Shown piece by piece: positions 51,310-62,654 of a stretch of DNA of 64,000 nucleotides. Origin of the DNA: Apiospora phragmitis. Its lineage: Eukaryota > Ascomycota > Sordariomycetes > Amphisphaeriales > Apiosporaceae. The number at the start of each line of letters is the position of its first letter. The first letter of the stretch is position 1. The notes under the pieces were generated by a model. It was not told the origin of the DNA. It searched no databases and saw nothing but the letters and a program-made list of their open reading frames with translations. Both the position numbers and the translations under genes were made by a program. The stretch lies in assembly GCA_038363925.1 (NCBI GenBank), contig JAQQWL010000011.1, forward strand, positions 9,052,001-9,116,000, in the 5' to 3' direction.

Positions 51310-52350
51310 ATGGAGTCAATCGCGGTCGGCGAATCGGGATCGAGCCCGGACGCACCGAACCCAGACAGACCGACGATACGTTCAGCTTCGCTACAGCCCC
51401 CTTTTCCAAAAAAGAGGAAGAAAAGCTAGCAGAGGAACAATTCCGTGCAAAGCCAAAGAGCATCCTGACCGAAAACACGCCGATCGAGTTCAACGGAGGC
51501 AAGATTCGATTAAAATCGTACGATATCCTTTTCGAGCAAAAGGGATAGGCTAACCAACTAAAGCTTGTCGACCCGAAAGCTATCGATAGAGGCCAGCAAT
51601 ACGTCTCCCAGCGTACGAAAGGGGCATATCTCGCAGTTATTTATCAACCAGAGGCAGCGTACGACCTATCTACCGCCGCTTAAATATAAACCCTAAAGGA
51701 TAAAGATATCGAAAACCTAAATATACGGATTAACTAATAGATCTAAAATTAGACACGCGGCCTAAAATATATCCCGCTTAACCTTTACTATACGAAAATA
51801 TATATTTTTATCGATAACTCGTTTATAAATAACGAAAACTTAACCTCTTAACTTAGATACCTAATCTTATTAAGCTAAAAGATTTATTATATAAAAAATA
51901 AATTCTAAATTTAAGGTAATATTATTTATTAAAGCTCGATTAAATATAAAAAAGTTATTAAAAGCGTACTAACTAATAAACTATATAATATAATCTCTAA
52001 TATAAATAATAACATTATATTAAACACTACGCTTAAAAAAATCGTATAAATACTAAGATTTTAAAATATTCCGATAACCCTCTATATAAACTCGAGATCA
52101 CTTTACAACTACCTAATTAAGCTAGGTATAATAAATAAAAAAAAGCTTATAATTAATATTATATCCCTCCGGGAATCATACAAAAAAAGAGAGATATTAA
52201 AGGTTTACTATATCAATAATAAAGATAATCCAGCAAATACCTTTACTAAAATATCCCCAAACAAGGCCCTCGAGCAGCTAATCTCGATAAATAGCCTTAC
52301 CGTACGCACAGAAACGTATATCGAAAAGCTAGACTCGTACGGCGAGTAAT
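51310..52350 (+). pseudogene. gag start joined to RT/RNase H remnant
   Basis: The gag start at 51,310 and the RT end (ACG at 51,378) are in different frames, so even the unmutated part could not give a fusion protein without a shift. The RT/RNase H frame runs from about 51,373 to a stop near 51,547. It then continues with scattered RIP stops through the RNase H motifs to about 52,350. The usual RNase H landmarks (first Asp in YIFIDNSF, second in LYINSRSLYNYLIKLG, the NPA motif) are partly altered by RIP. Confidence 0.75.
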
Positions 52351-53544
52351 TAAAAAAAAGAGATATAAAAAAAAGAGAAATTTCTTTTATTAATCTTTCT
52401 TTATATAATTATTACCGATATATTTTATTTATTAAATATTATATAAAAGTTAAAAAAAGAACCGTAATATATTATAATTTAAACAAATAATACGATAAAA
52501 ATAACCGTATAAAAACATTATTTATATATATACGAAAACTATTTACTTTATTTATTATTAACTTATTATTATATAATTATTATTTTAACTCTACTATTAC
52601 TACCTCTATTTTTATTATTATTAAAATTAAAGTTTACGAATCGTAAGCTATAATACGAACACCGGTTATTATACGAAGCTTAAACATATAAAGTATAAAC
52701 ATTATCTTAATATCTATCGAAACGAACATACTTACAAAACGGAATATAGGATTAAACGTACCGATTATTATAAACGTTATTAATATTACCGCGCGACTAG
52801 ATAAAAACCGTACGGAAATAACCTTCACAATAAATAATACGAGCGAACAGGCGGCGAATATCGTCGTTTACCGGTATATATATTTCGATATCGCGGCTCG
52901 GCAAGTTATAAACGCGAACTTCCTTATTTTATTATATAAAATTAATAAATATTAAAAATTAAAAAAAAAATATTATATATTAATATAAAATATAAATATA
53001 ACTTACCGATTTTAAACTAAAAAAATTAATAATATTACTTAACGCTAATTAGGATTAATTACGTTAATAATAATAATATTAAAAAAATTAATAACTTATT
53101 AATTAAACATTATATAAATATATATATATATATTTATAAATATATATATAAATATATAATTTATTTTCGTATAATATTTTAAAAAAAAAAATATATATAT
53201 ATATAAAAAAAGAATCTATACTATATAAATTATTTACGTATAAAAAAATATTTACTTATAAAACTATTCTTATTAATCCTTTACGAAGTGTAACGTATTA
53301 AGATATACGACGGTCCTCCTACTATTATTACTACTTTCGAACAAATAACTAGAATAACTAATCGAATAAACCTGCCACCTAGCCAAAACAACGTTAAGAA
53401 GGTATAGTATTACCTATACGGTTCAAGCAGGTACCTAATACCGGATTAAAGCAACCCAACCGTACAAAAACCCTCGTAAAAGGAAGACTCGTATCCAAAA
53501 AAGGGGAACAGGCTAATTCTATCGCTAAAATAGAAAACTACCAA

Positions 53545-53751
53545 TATTAGAATAACTAAAACTAAAGCTATCCATATTACTTTAAAAAGGGTACCACGTA
53601 CTTACGCGTACAAACCCCTTTCCTGTTTCATTAAAAGGGGTATATAATACCCCTCGTAGCTCGTATTAAAAATAAATATAAATAATAGAATAAAAACGAT
53701 TAAACCCCGATTAAAACCGGAACCACCGTACGTACGAGAGCCTATTTAATA
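53545..53751 (+). repeat. 3' LTR of the deleted Copia element
   Basis: 207 bp, ending TTTAATA directly before GTATC. It differs from the 5' LTR mainly by C-to-T and G-to-A changes. Confidence 0.9.
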
Positions 53752-54974
53752 GTATCTTTATAAAAAAAGTATTTATAAATCCCTTAAAAATCGATATAAT
53801 TAAGAACTAGCTAGCGTTAATGTTTATTTATAACTTTTAAGTTTTTTTAAAGTTTTATAACTTTTACCGTCGTTTTATAAAAGGGTATTTCAGGATCGTT
53901 ACCCTATTAATAAGGTTATTTAAGAGCAGCGAAACCGGATAGAAAATAGGAGCGTTCTATTTGGATAGCCCTACTAAAGCAGTTTTTATACTCCTGAAGC
54001 AAGCCTTTTAAACGGCGCCGCTCTTGACCTATTTCGACCCCGAAAAGTTAGTGCGGCTAGAAATAAACGCCTCTAAGTTCGTAATAGCTAGAACTTTTTT
54101 TTAAAAAGGTGCCGGAGGCTATTAGCACCCGGTCTCCTTCTATTCTAAAAAGTTCTCCGGGGCAGAGCTTAATTATAATATATTAAATTAAAAAATACTC
54201 GTAATAATATTATATTTTAAATATTAAAAGTATTATTTAAAAAGGGTAAAGTATATTATTAAAATATTTTTAAACTATTAAAACTTATAAGGCTTTATAA
54301 AAATTAATAGGTTAAATAATCGCTAAATATATTAATATATATATTTAGCCCTTTTCGATTTTATAATTATTTATTAATTAAGTAAGAATAACCCCGTTAA
54401 TAACTCGTCGAAACGGCTAAATTATATTATTAATACGGGTAATAATTTAATATTATTACCTATTTTAAAAAAAAAGCTAGTAATAGATATTAACTTTTTA
54501 AAAGGCAAGTTTCGCGTACTAGTTTAAATAGTATACGGGGTAAAATTAACACTTAAACGCGTTATCCTAGCCTAAGCGATAACCCGTTAAAAAGCGAGAG
54601 ATTCGGTATAGCGGGAAGACTCGTTATCGTTAAAAATTAGTCCCGATTTAAAAACCCTTATTAACTAAGCCTAAGAAAAGAACGAGGCTTATTAACGAAA
54701 GCGGAGAAACTTAGGGGCCGAAGCGGACTCGAAATATTAATAAGCGATAATAATAAGTAAAATATTATACTTTAATAAAAAAGTATATATTTTTAAATAA
54801 ACGTGTTAAATAGGTTTTCTAATGCGTACGTACGCTGCGTAGGGGTTAAGACGGTGCTTATATTCTATCTATCTCTTTTATCTATTAATTGGCGGGAAGC
54901 CGCTAGCGCTTATTTTCTCGTACGAGGGGCTAATGATCCGTGCGTCGCACGCACGTGACGCCCTTTTTAAGAGG

Positions 54975-55667
54975 TATTAAAATATAACGAACGCTATCTA
55001 GGTTCCAAAAGAAACCTAGTAAGACGTACTGGGGTTTATATTAGTAATACGAGAGAGTATCCGAACGTGCGATAAAAGTCGCTTCTATCGCTATAATAAA
55101 TAATAGCTCGTAAGAACGAAAGTAATTAAAGTACGCGGGCTTAAAAGTATTTATAATAGTTTTATTAAAACTATTTATTTTATTAATAAATTAAAATTAA
55201 TATTTAAATTAATTATTAAAATAAAAAATATTTATATAAAATATATAAAGAACGTTAATTATTATATATCTAATCTCTTCCTTTATTAATCCGTTAAAGC
55301 GTCCACTAGTTCACAGTAATCCCGTTATTAGCTTATAATAATCCATCCCTTAGATCACGGTGATCCATTCTAGCGGCTCATTTAAAGGCGCCGTAATCCC
55401 GTTACTCCTAGCTTACTCGCTAAAGCGGTAGTTTAGTCGCTCCTCGTCCCGTAACTCCTTCCTAACTGCTTTCCCGGGTCGGGTCTATCCTTTCGCTATT
55501 TAAAATATCTTCGTAATTATATTCGCGCGCTTTTATAATATAAAAAAGTTTATATTAATATAATTAATAGTACGGTCGGTAATTATAACGTCGTAACCTA
55601 GTTAGGGTATAGTAGTTCCGTTCCGGCGGGTAAGGTTTTAACCGTATAATTAAATCGGGTTATAATA
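54975..55667 (-). repeat. LTR of Gypsy B, left copy
   Basis: 693 bp. It contains conserved, little-mutated blocks around 55,360-55,500 that match the right copy. The exact outer boundary is uncertain by a few bases because of RIP. Confidence 0.85.
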
Positions 55668-58600
55668 TTATCCTCCCTTTTCTAACCGCTTTATCTTTAA
55701 AATATCGACTCTATAAATATTTTAATTACTTATATTATTAAATTATAATAAATTTCTTTTCCTTATTATTTTTTTTATAATATCTATTTATTATAACTAG
55801 TCGTATTAAAAAATCTCGGTTTAAAAAAACTATCGCGCGTTTAGCTCTTACCGTTAACATAAAATCCACGGGTAACTTAACTAGTATACCTTGTACTTAT
55901 TATTTTCGCTAAAACCTAACTTATTGTATAAGCGAGAAATCGTTTCGTTATTTAAAATATATTCAGGTTAGCCGTTCTTATAATAATACCTTTATTATAT
56001 CGGCCCTAATAAAACTAATTACTTAATAAAAAAAACTAAAGGCGGAAAAATTAAATATAAAAAAAACCTTATTCTTTTTATAAACGTAATTATTTACCGC
56101 CCTAGGTCGTTTAACCCGTTTTTGTTACATAAAAAAAATCGTAATAAAAAAACGTTCGGAAGCGTTTCGTCAAAAAATACAGAAACTAAATAAAAAAAAT
56201 AATATTTCTTTTTTAATTATTAATTAAAAAAACTTCGTCCTTAATAACCTACGTTCCTTAAATATTTTTAAAGATATTAATTAATCGTCTCTTAATTTAA
56301 CAAGTTTCCCCAAGCCTAAACCGTCGGTCCCCGTAAGGGAAACTCCTCTTTAAACTTCTAAAGTTTCTTCGCAACGTTCGCTAAATATTTCTTAAACTCC
56401 TAAGTATTATTTTTTAACGGGTAGCCTTTTCACTAAACGAGGTATTAGAAGCTCCGTCCTTTCTTTCTTTTATTAATAATTCCGTCGACTTCGTACTCGT
56501 ACTAATCTATTTCGACTTCTAATTATATATCGATTAGGGTTTCCTTAACCGCTAACTTAAATAATAAAATATAAAATATAAAATATACCCGTATTATTTT
56601 AAATAATAATAATCGGTAATTAGTTTTTAAAATAACTTCTACGATTTTAAATAATCCTATCCTTTTAAAATCCAATTTATTATTTAATCGTTTTATTTTA
56701 ATATTTCGTCATAAGAAATAAACTTTTTCTCTTTCTCTAAAAATTAATCCTTTTAACCTTATTTAATCGGCGTATCCCTTTATTCATTATTAAAAGAAGG
56801 TAAAGTCTTATTATAGCGTAATTTAGAATTCTTTCAGTTTTTCAACTTAAATAATCACAATTAATACTAACTCCCTTTCCTTTAATTTTTTAATAATTTC
56901 TAAATTATATCCGTAATTTGCTCGAAATAACAATATATATATAACTTCGTTATCCGCGTTATTATAAATAAATTAAGCTATTAATAATAATTATACCTAA
57001 TTATTTTATTCGTAATTAATATAATAACGTAAATACTATTTTAAGGTTTGGTTTATCTACTCGATTTATCTATCTATTTAAAAATAATAAGCCGTAAATA
57101 ATTTATACTTAACTCTAAATTATACCATAAATAACTTCTAGAATTTAGCGGTAAATAGTTTATTTCTATCGGAAATAATTATTTCGGGCAATCCGTACTA
57201 GCTAACGATTATTCGGAAGAACGTGTACACTAGGTTGTTAATATCGTTAAATTCTTTATACGATAGTTTTCCATGCTTTATCTAGCGGTAAGATCGGCTA
57301 TAATTCTTTATATAATCAGTGTCGGGCGGCTTTAGCTTTGTTATAGAAGTTATATTTACTGATCACTTTAACTACGATTATTTTGAAGTTCTTATAATCA
57401 AATTACCTAATAATCCTTTTCCAGGTTTTAAATATCCCTTAGTATCCGTGTATAGGATACTTATGGAATTCTTTAATAAAGTCCTCGCGATACTACTTAA
57501 GAATATAAATCTTATTTCAGTAAAAAGCGAGACCGTCGCGGTCTTCGAAGTAATCCCTAAGGTAATTCATAGGGTCGGAGGTTTAATTAAATTATCGAAA
57601 CTTAATAACTTATTCGTCGTTATATTAGACGTAGTTTATAACGTTTAATTATTTTAAAAGTATAAAATTACCGTTTTAATCGTAAACGAGAATTATTCGC
57701 GTTTCAAACAAAACCTCTTTTTAATAATTCGGTCGTTAGTTTAACGTATCGGCGCGACCGTTCTCGTTACCCTTTTAATAAATAATAATAAGGTTAAATC
57801 TTAAAAAGAATTTAAACCATCGTATTTATTATTTATTTAACTCTTTAATAATAATAAACGTTATAAAGTTTTTATAATCGGTATAAATCTTAATTAGTTT
57901 TATTATTTTATTAAAATAATATCTCTATTTTTCGCAAGTTTTAATAATAATTATTAACTTTTTATTATAGATTTAATAATTAAGCTCTAATTTATTAAGC
58001 TTTTTTAAAAAGAATATAACGGGGTGCGACTTTTCGTTATTATTTCATTAATTTAGTTATCCTCTGATCGTATAGTTTAATACGTCGGTTTCAACTTTAA
58101 AAAGTCTAAACGGATCTATTAGGTAAAATACTAGTTCGTTAAGAATTCGTTCTTTAATATTATAAAAGGCCTTATTTTTCTTTTCCATTTATTAAAATAA
58201 TTCGTCCTTTTTTATCAGGTTTATTAAAAATATTGCTATCCTATTAAATCCGGGAACGAAAATCCGGTAATAATTAATTAATCTTAAAAAGGATCTAACT
58301 TCTATAGCGCTTATAAGCGTAAGCCACTCCCTAATTACTAAGATTTTTAAAGGTTCTATTCAAATTTCGCCCGGGGATATTACATATCTTATAAAAGTAA
58401 CGGATCGTTAATAAAATTCGCTCTTTTCTAAATTAATCAATAAGTTAGTATTCTATAACTTTTAAAGTATTAACTTTATATATTTTCGATACTACTCGTT
58501 ATTCTCGGAATAAATAAAGATATTATCGAAATATATTATAATAAACTTATCGAGGTACTTTTATAAAATATAGTTAATTATAAACTAAAAATTAATTAAT

Positions 58601-61600
58601 ATATTAATTAAGTTAAACGCTATAGCTTAATATTCGAAATAGCCGTACTTAGTTCGGAACGCGGTTTTCCACTTCTCTTCTTTTTTAATTCGGATTAAGT
58701 TATATATATTAAAGAGGTTAAATATTATAAAGATTTTAACGTATAATAATCTATTTTATATATCGTTAATTAAAAGTAAAAGGTATCGGTTTTTAATAAT
58801 AATTTTATTAAACTTCCAATAATTGATATATATACGCCATTTAAGTTTCCCGTCCTTGCTCTTTTTTAAAACGAAAAGGATAAGGAAACCTATTAATAAT
58901 ATGGATAATTGAATAACTCCTTTTTCAAAATTTTCCGTAATATATTTCTTTAAGGCTTGTTTATACTCCTAATTAAGTTTATATATAAATATAAATAAGG
59001 GTTTTTTCTTATTTTTAAAAAGTATTTCATAATTTTACTATATATAAAGCGGTAAGCCTATCTCTAGTTTCCTATTAAAAATTGTTTCGAATTACCGGTA
59101 CTCTTTTAATATAATCGTTGTAACGTTCGGTTTAAGCTTTTTAATAATAATATATACTTTAAAAACTTTAAGTTTATTAAAAAGGCGCTTTTTAAACCGC
59201 TATTTATTAATTAAACTTTTTTTTAATATATTTTATTAAAGTTAGCTTATTTTTTAATTAATTTTAGGATTATTTACCTATAATTAAGGTATTTTTAAAA
59301 TTAAATCGTATCTTACAACGTCCGTAATATTATACGTAATTCGTTTATAACGTCCTCCGATATTAATTAAAAAGTTCGCGACTTCCTTTTATATTTCTTT
59401 ATTGTCGTAAGTTATAAATCTTTTATTAACGGTTTTAAATCAATATAAAGCGTTTTTCTCTTATTATTTATATTTAAAGTAATTAATAATTTATAATGAA
59501 ATATAGTTTTTTTTATATTTCGCTATTAAGTAACGCTTTAATATAAACTCTTTTTACACCTAATATTAATATAATATATTTATAGATAGCTCAATTATCC
59601 ATTATTTAGTATAGGGACCTATTTTGGTCCGCCTATTATCATCCTTTTATAATAAGCGGCGTCTATTTTTCGAACGCTATATCTATAAGTTATTAACGAT
59701 ATCTTACGATCAATCCTCGTATCGCCGCCGTTATTCCTTTCGTTCTTTATAAAGTACCTCTTAATATATTAGTAAAAGTGTTTTTATACTCTTCTTTATA
59801 TAAAATACTATCTTTAATACTTAAGATTCGGGTTTTTCCAATAATTCAAAGATTTATTAAATTCGCAGTAATTTATAAACGTTTTATAAATTCTTTAATA
59901 TAAGAAAAGGGTTCTCTTATTAAATATATATCTATACGTTTTAAAAGTATTAAATATTTTCTTTTAAACGTTTATAAGCTCGCGATTTTTTTTAGGCGTA
60001 TTTAAAGTATTAATCCTCGAAGTATTCCTTTTAATCTCGTTTTTTTAAATAATATTATCGTAATTATCGTAAATCTTTTTATATTAGTAAATACGCGCGT
60101 CGTCTATCCGGGATTAACGTTCAGATTCTTTTAATAATATAATTCGGGTATGGTTACGTAATAGGTTACTTATTAATCTTTTAAAGAAACTACTCGTATT
60201 CGAATTTCTTCGCGAAGTGTTCCGTATAAACGTTATATATATACGAGATTTATAAGAGCGTAAAATATTTTTTATATACAAAGGAGATTTATAAATTATC
60301 CCTTATTATATAATTATTATAAATTTTTTAACTAAAACCGGCTATAATAAGTACTTAGTATAAATATTTCGAGTTAGGGTAAGAAATATTAAAAATAATT
60401 AACTACCCGTTGGTTTTAAGGTTTTTAAATTTAATAATCTCGTTTATTAATTCGTTTATTAATATATTTATTAAACGTTTATAGTTTATTAATTATTTTA
60501 ATTAGCTTATAATATTATTTATTAAATTACTATTTTCGTTATAAAGGAGGGATTATTCCCTTCATATTATCGCAACGTTTTGGCTATGGTCCTCCTTACC
60601 CTCCAGGGTTTTAAAGAATTATCCGGTGCCTTCCTTATCTACTAAATAAGAGGTATACCTATTATTATAACAGGCTATCTAAGATAAACTACCGTGTTTA
60701 ATAATAACGCTATTATTTTTAATAATTACGTTAAGGGTAACCTCTACTTTAATAATATTAACGTATTATCCCTCTAGGACTCGTTAAAAATCTTTCCTTA
60801 GTATTTAATATTTTTAAGCGTAATATCTTAGTTTTTAATAATTATAATAAGTATTACGTAATTTTTTATCCTATTTATTATATTTAATAGCATTAAAGTT
60901 TATAAGTTTATTATAATAATTATATATTATAATATTTTTAAACGGTATATAATTATATTAATATAGTCGCCCCGTGTTAATTTAAGTTTAATTAATTTAC
61001 CGCTAAGGTCCGCTTTACTTTTCACAGCGTCGCTTATATATATAAGTATCGATCTTAATAATGAATTCTATATACGAAAAAAAGTTATTAAAGGCGTCAA
61101 GCCGGCTAAGTTCGTTTTTAATATTATCTTTTAATCCTCGGTAATATATTATAATTTTTATAATTTTAATATAATTTAATCAAATTATAATACGCCGGAA
61201 CTCGGCTATATAGGAGGCGGTTAATCCTTTTTACTTAAAGGTTTTAAGTTCTTTTTCCGCCTATTACTTTTTATCGGGGTTTTAAAAAAGTGACTTAAAA
61301 GCTTATTCAAAGCCGTCGTAACTTTCGAAAATATGCTATGCCTTTATACGGCATAACTTAATTTATTAATCGTTTTTTACGAGTTCGTTTAAATAAGGTT
61401 CGAACTAAGCGAGTACCTTATTTTTAAAAAATAAGGCGGCGTAGATAACTCGCTAGGTAACGTCTTGGAACGTTTTTTTATAAAACCGTTAATAAGTTTT
61501 AACTTAAATAAAAAAGCTTCGGAAGTTTCCGCTTATCCCGTTAAAAAAGGTTAGCGTACTAATTTTTATACCTTTTTTTAATATAATAAGGGTTTAAATA

Positions 61601-61961
61601 GTATTAATAACTATATAAAAAAAACGTACCTCTTCGCATAGCTTATTAATATTATAAGGTATTTATTCTAAAGTACCCTTAGTTAAGAGCTCGTTACGCT
61701 CCTTTTTAAGCTTAACGTAATAATATTAATAATTAGCGCTCTCTTATTCGAATTTTTTAATTTATTTAACTAACGCTTATCGTATAGGTTCGTCGTTATT
61801 ATCGTTGCTATCGATATTTATAACAAGGTCTCGTTAAAAGGTGCTAAAAGTGGCGATAAGAGTCTTTCCTTATTAAACGGTATTATTAAGGTTAAATATA
61901 AATATAATTCTTATAATATTATTATTTAAAGGTTTAAATAATAACTCGTAAAAATAAAAGT

Positions 61962-62654
61962 AATTAAAATATAACGAATACTATTTAAATTCTAAAAAAA
62001 ACTTAATAAAACGTATTAAGATTTATATTAATAATACGAAAAAATATTTAAATATATAATAAAAATCGCTTTTATTATTATAATAAATAATAATTTATAA
62101 AAACGAAAATAATTAAAATACGCGGGCTTAAAAATATTTATAATAATTTTATTAAAACTATTTATTTTATTAATAAATTAAAATTAATACTTAAATTAAT
62201 TATTAAAATAAAAAATATTTATATAAAATATATAAAAAATATCCGTTATTATATATTTAATTTCTTCCCTCATTAATTTATTAAAGCGTTCGTTAGCTTA
62301 TAATAATCCCATTATTAGCTCACGGTAATCCATCCCTTGGATCATAGTGATCCATTCTAGCGGCTCACTTAAAGGCGCCGTAATCCCGTTGCTCCTAGCT
62401 TATTCGCTAAAGCGGTAATCTAATCGCTCCTCGTCCCGTAGTTCTTTCCTAGCTACTTTCCCGGGTCGGGTCTATCCTTTCGCTATTTAAGTTATCTTCG
62501 TAATTATATTCGCACGCTTTTATAATATAAAAAAGTTTATATTAATATAATTAATAATACGATCGATAACTATAACGTCATAGCCTGATCGAGGTATAAT
62601 AGTTCCGTTCCGACAGGTAGGGTCTTGGCCGCATGGTTAGGTCGGGTTATAATA
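61962..62654 (-). repeat. LTR of Gypsy B, right copy (5' LTR in coding sense)
   Basis: 693 bp, homologous to 54,975-55,667. Its left third is more mutated and its right end less mutated than the other copy. Confidence 0.85.

Larger units (their letters stand above)
50811..53751 (+). mobile_element. Internally deleted Copia element, 2.9 kb
   Basis: The LTRs are 50,811-51,017 and 53,545-53,751 (207 bp each), with a perfect target duplication GTATC (50,806-50,810 and 53,752-53,756). The gag start MESIAVGESGSSPDAPNPD lies at 51,310. At about 51,375 sequence jumps to the end of reverse transcriptase and RNase H: FSFATAPFSKKEEEKLAEEQ, then SILTENTPIEFNGGKI, QPEAAYDLSTAA and NPANTFTKISP. Most of gag, all of integrase and most of RT are missing. 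The first 850 bp retains normal composition and codons, while the rest is RIP-mutated. It is non-autonomous. Confidence 0.88.
46062..54803 (+). mobile_element. Ty3/Gypsy element D, interrupted three times, 5' part only
   Basis: This begins TGTAATAGGACAGAGG inside the Copia reverse transcriptase at 46,062. Gag-like sequence lies at 46,290-47,418 (PTNPPLKKRKEKEAG, then an Asp-rich tail). Reverse transcriptase is at about 50,110-50,810 (DFEPGTEPPYQPIYPL, FFVLKKDETLYFYINYKKLN, YIDNILIY). RNase H is at about 53,900-54,400 (NFYRRFIKGY, FDPEKLVRLEI, HPVSFYSKKFSGAELNY). The pieces join across a Fot1-type transposon (47,419-49,334) and a deleted Copia element (50,811-53,751). At 54,804 it is interrupted again near the start of integrase by Copia copy A2. 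RIP stops are abundant. The 3' LTR is not in the window. Confidence 0.82.
54975..62654 (-). mobile_element. Full-length Ty3/Gypsy element B, RIP-mutated
   Basis: About 7,680 bp with two 693-bp LTRs (54,975-55,667 and 61,962-62,654). Coding is on the minus strand. Reverse transcriptase is at about 58,890-58,500 (FVLKKSKDGKLKWRIYIN, KEEKWKTAFRTKYGYFEY, YFDNIFIYSE). Integrase is at about 57,310-57,040 (LPEIIISDRNKLF, then the TAYH-like motif). Gag should lie near 61,800-60,500. It sits inside the LTR of copy A2, making it the youngest insertion in the nest. I see no clean target duplication. RIP has removed nearly all CA/TG. Confidence 0.85.

Noticed and set aside
51080..51502. 140-codon minus-strand open frame
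   Set aside because: It is antisense to the Copia leader, gag start and RT end. It is open only because this patch escaped RIP.
57319..57648. 109-codon plus-strand open frame
   Set aside because: It is antisense to the integrase region of Gypsy B. Stop codons produced by RIP fall on the other strand and leave this frame open by chance.
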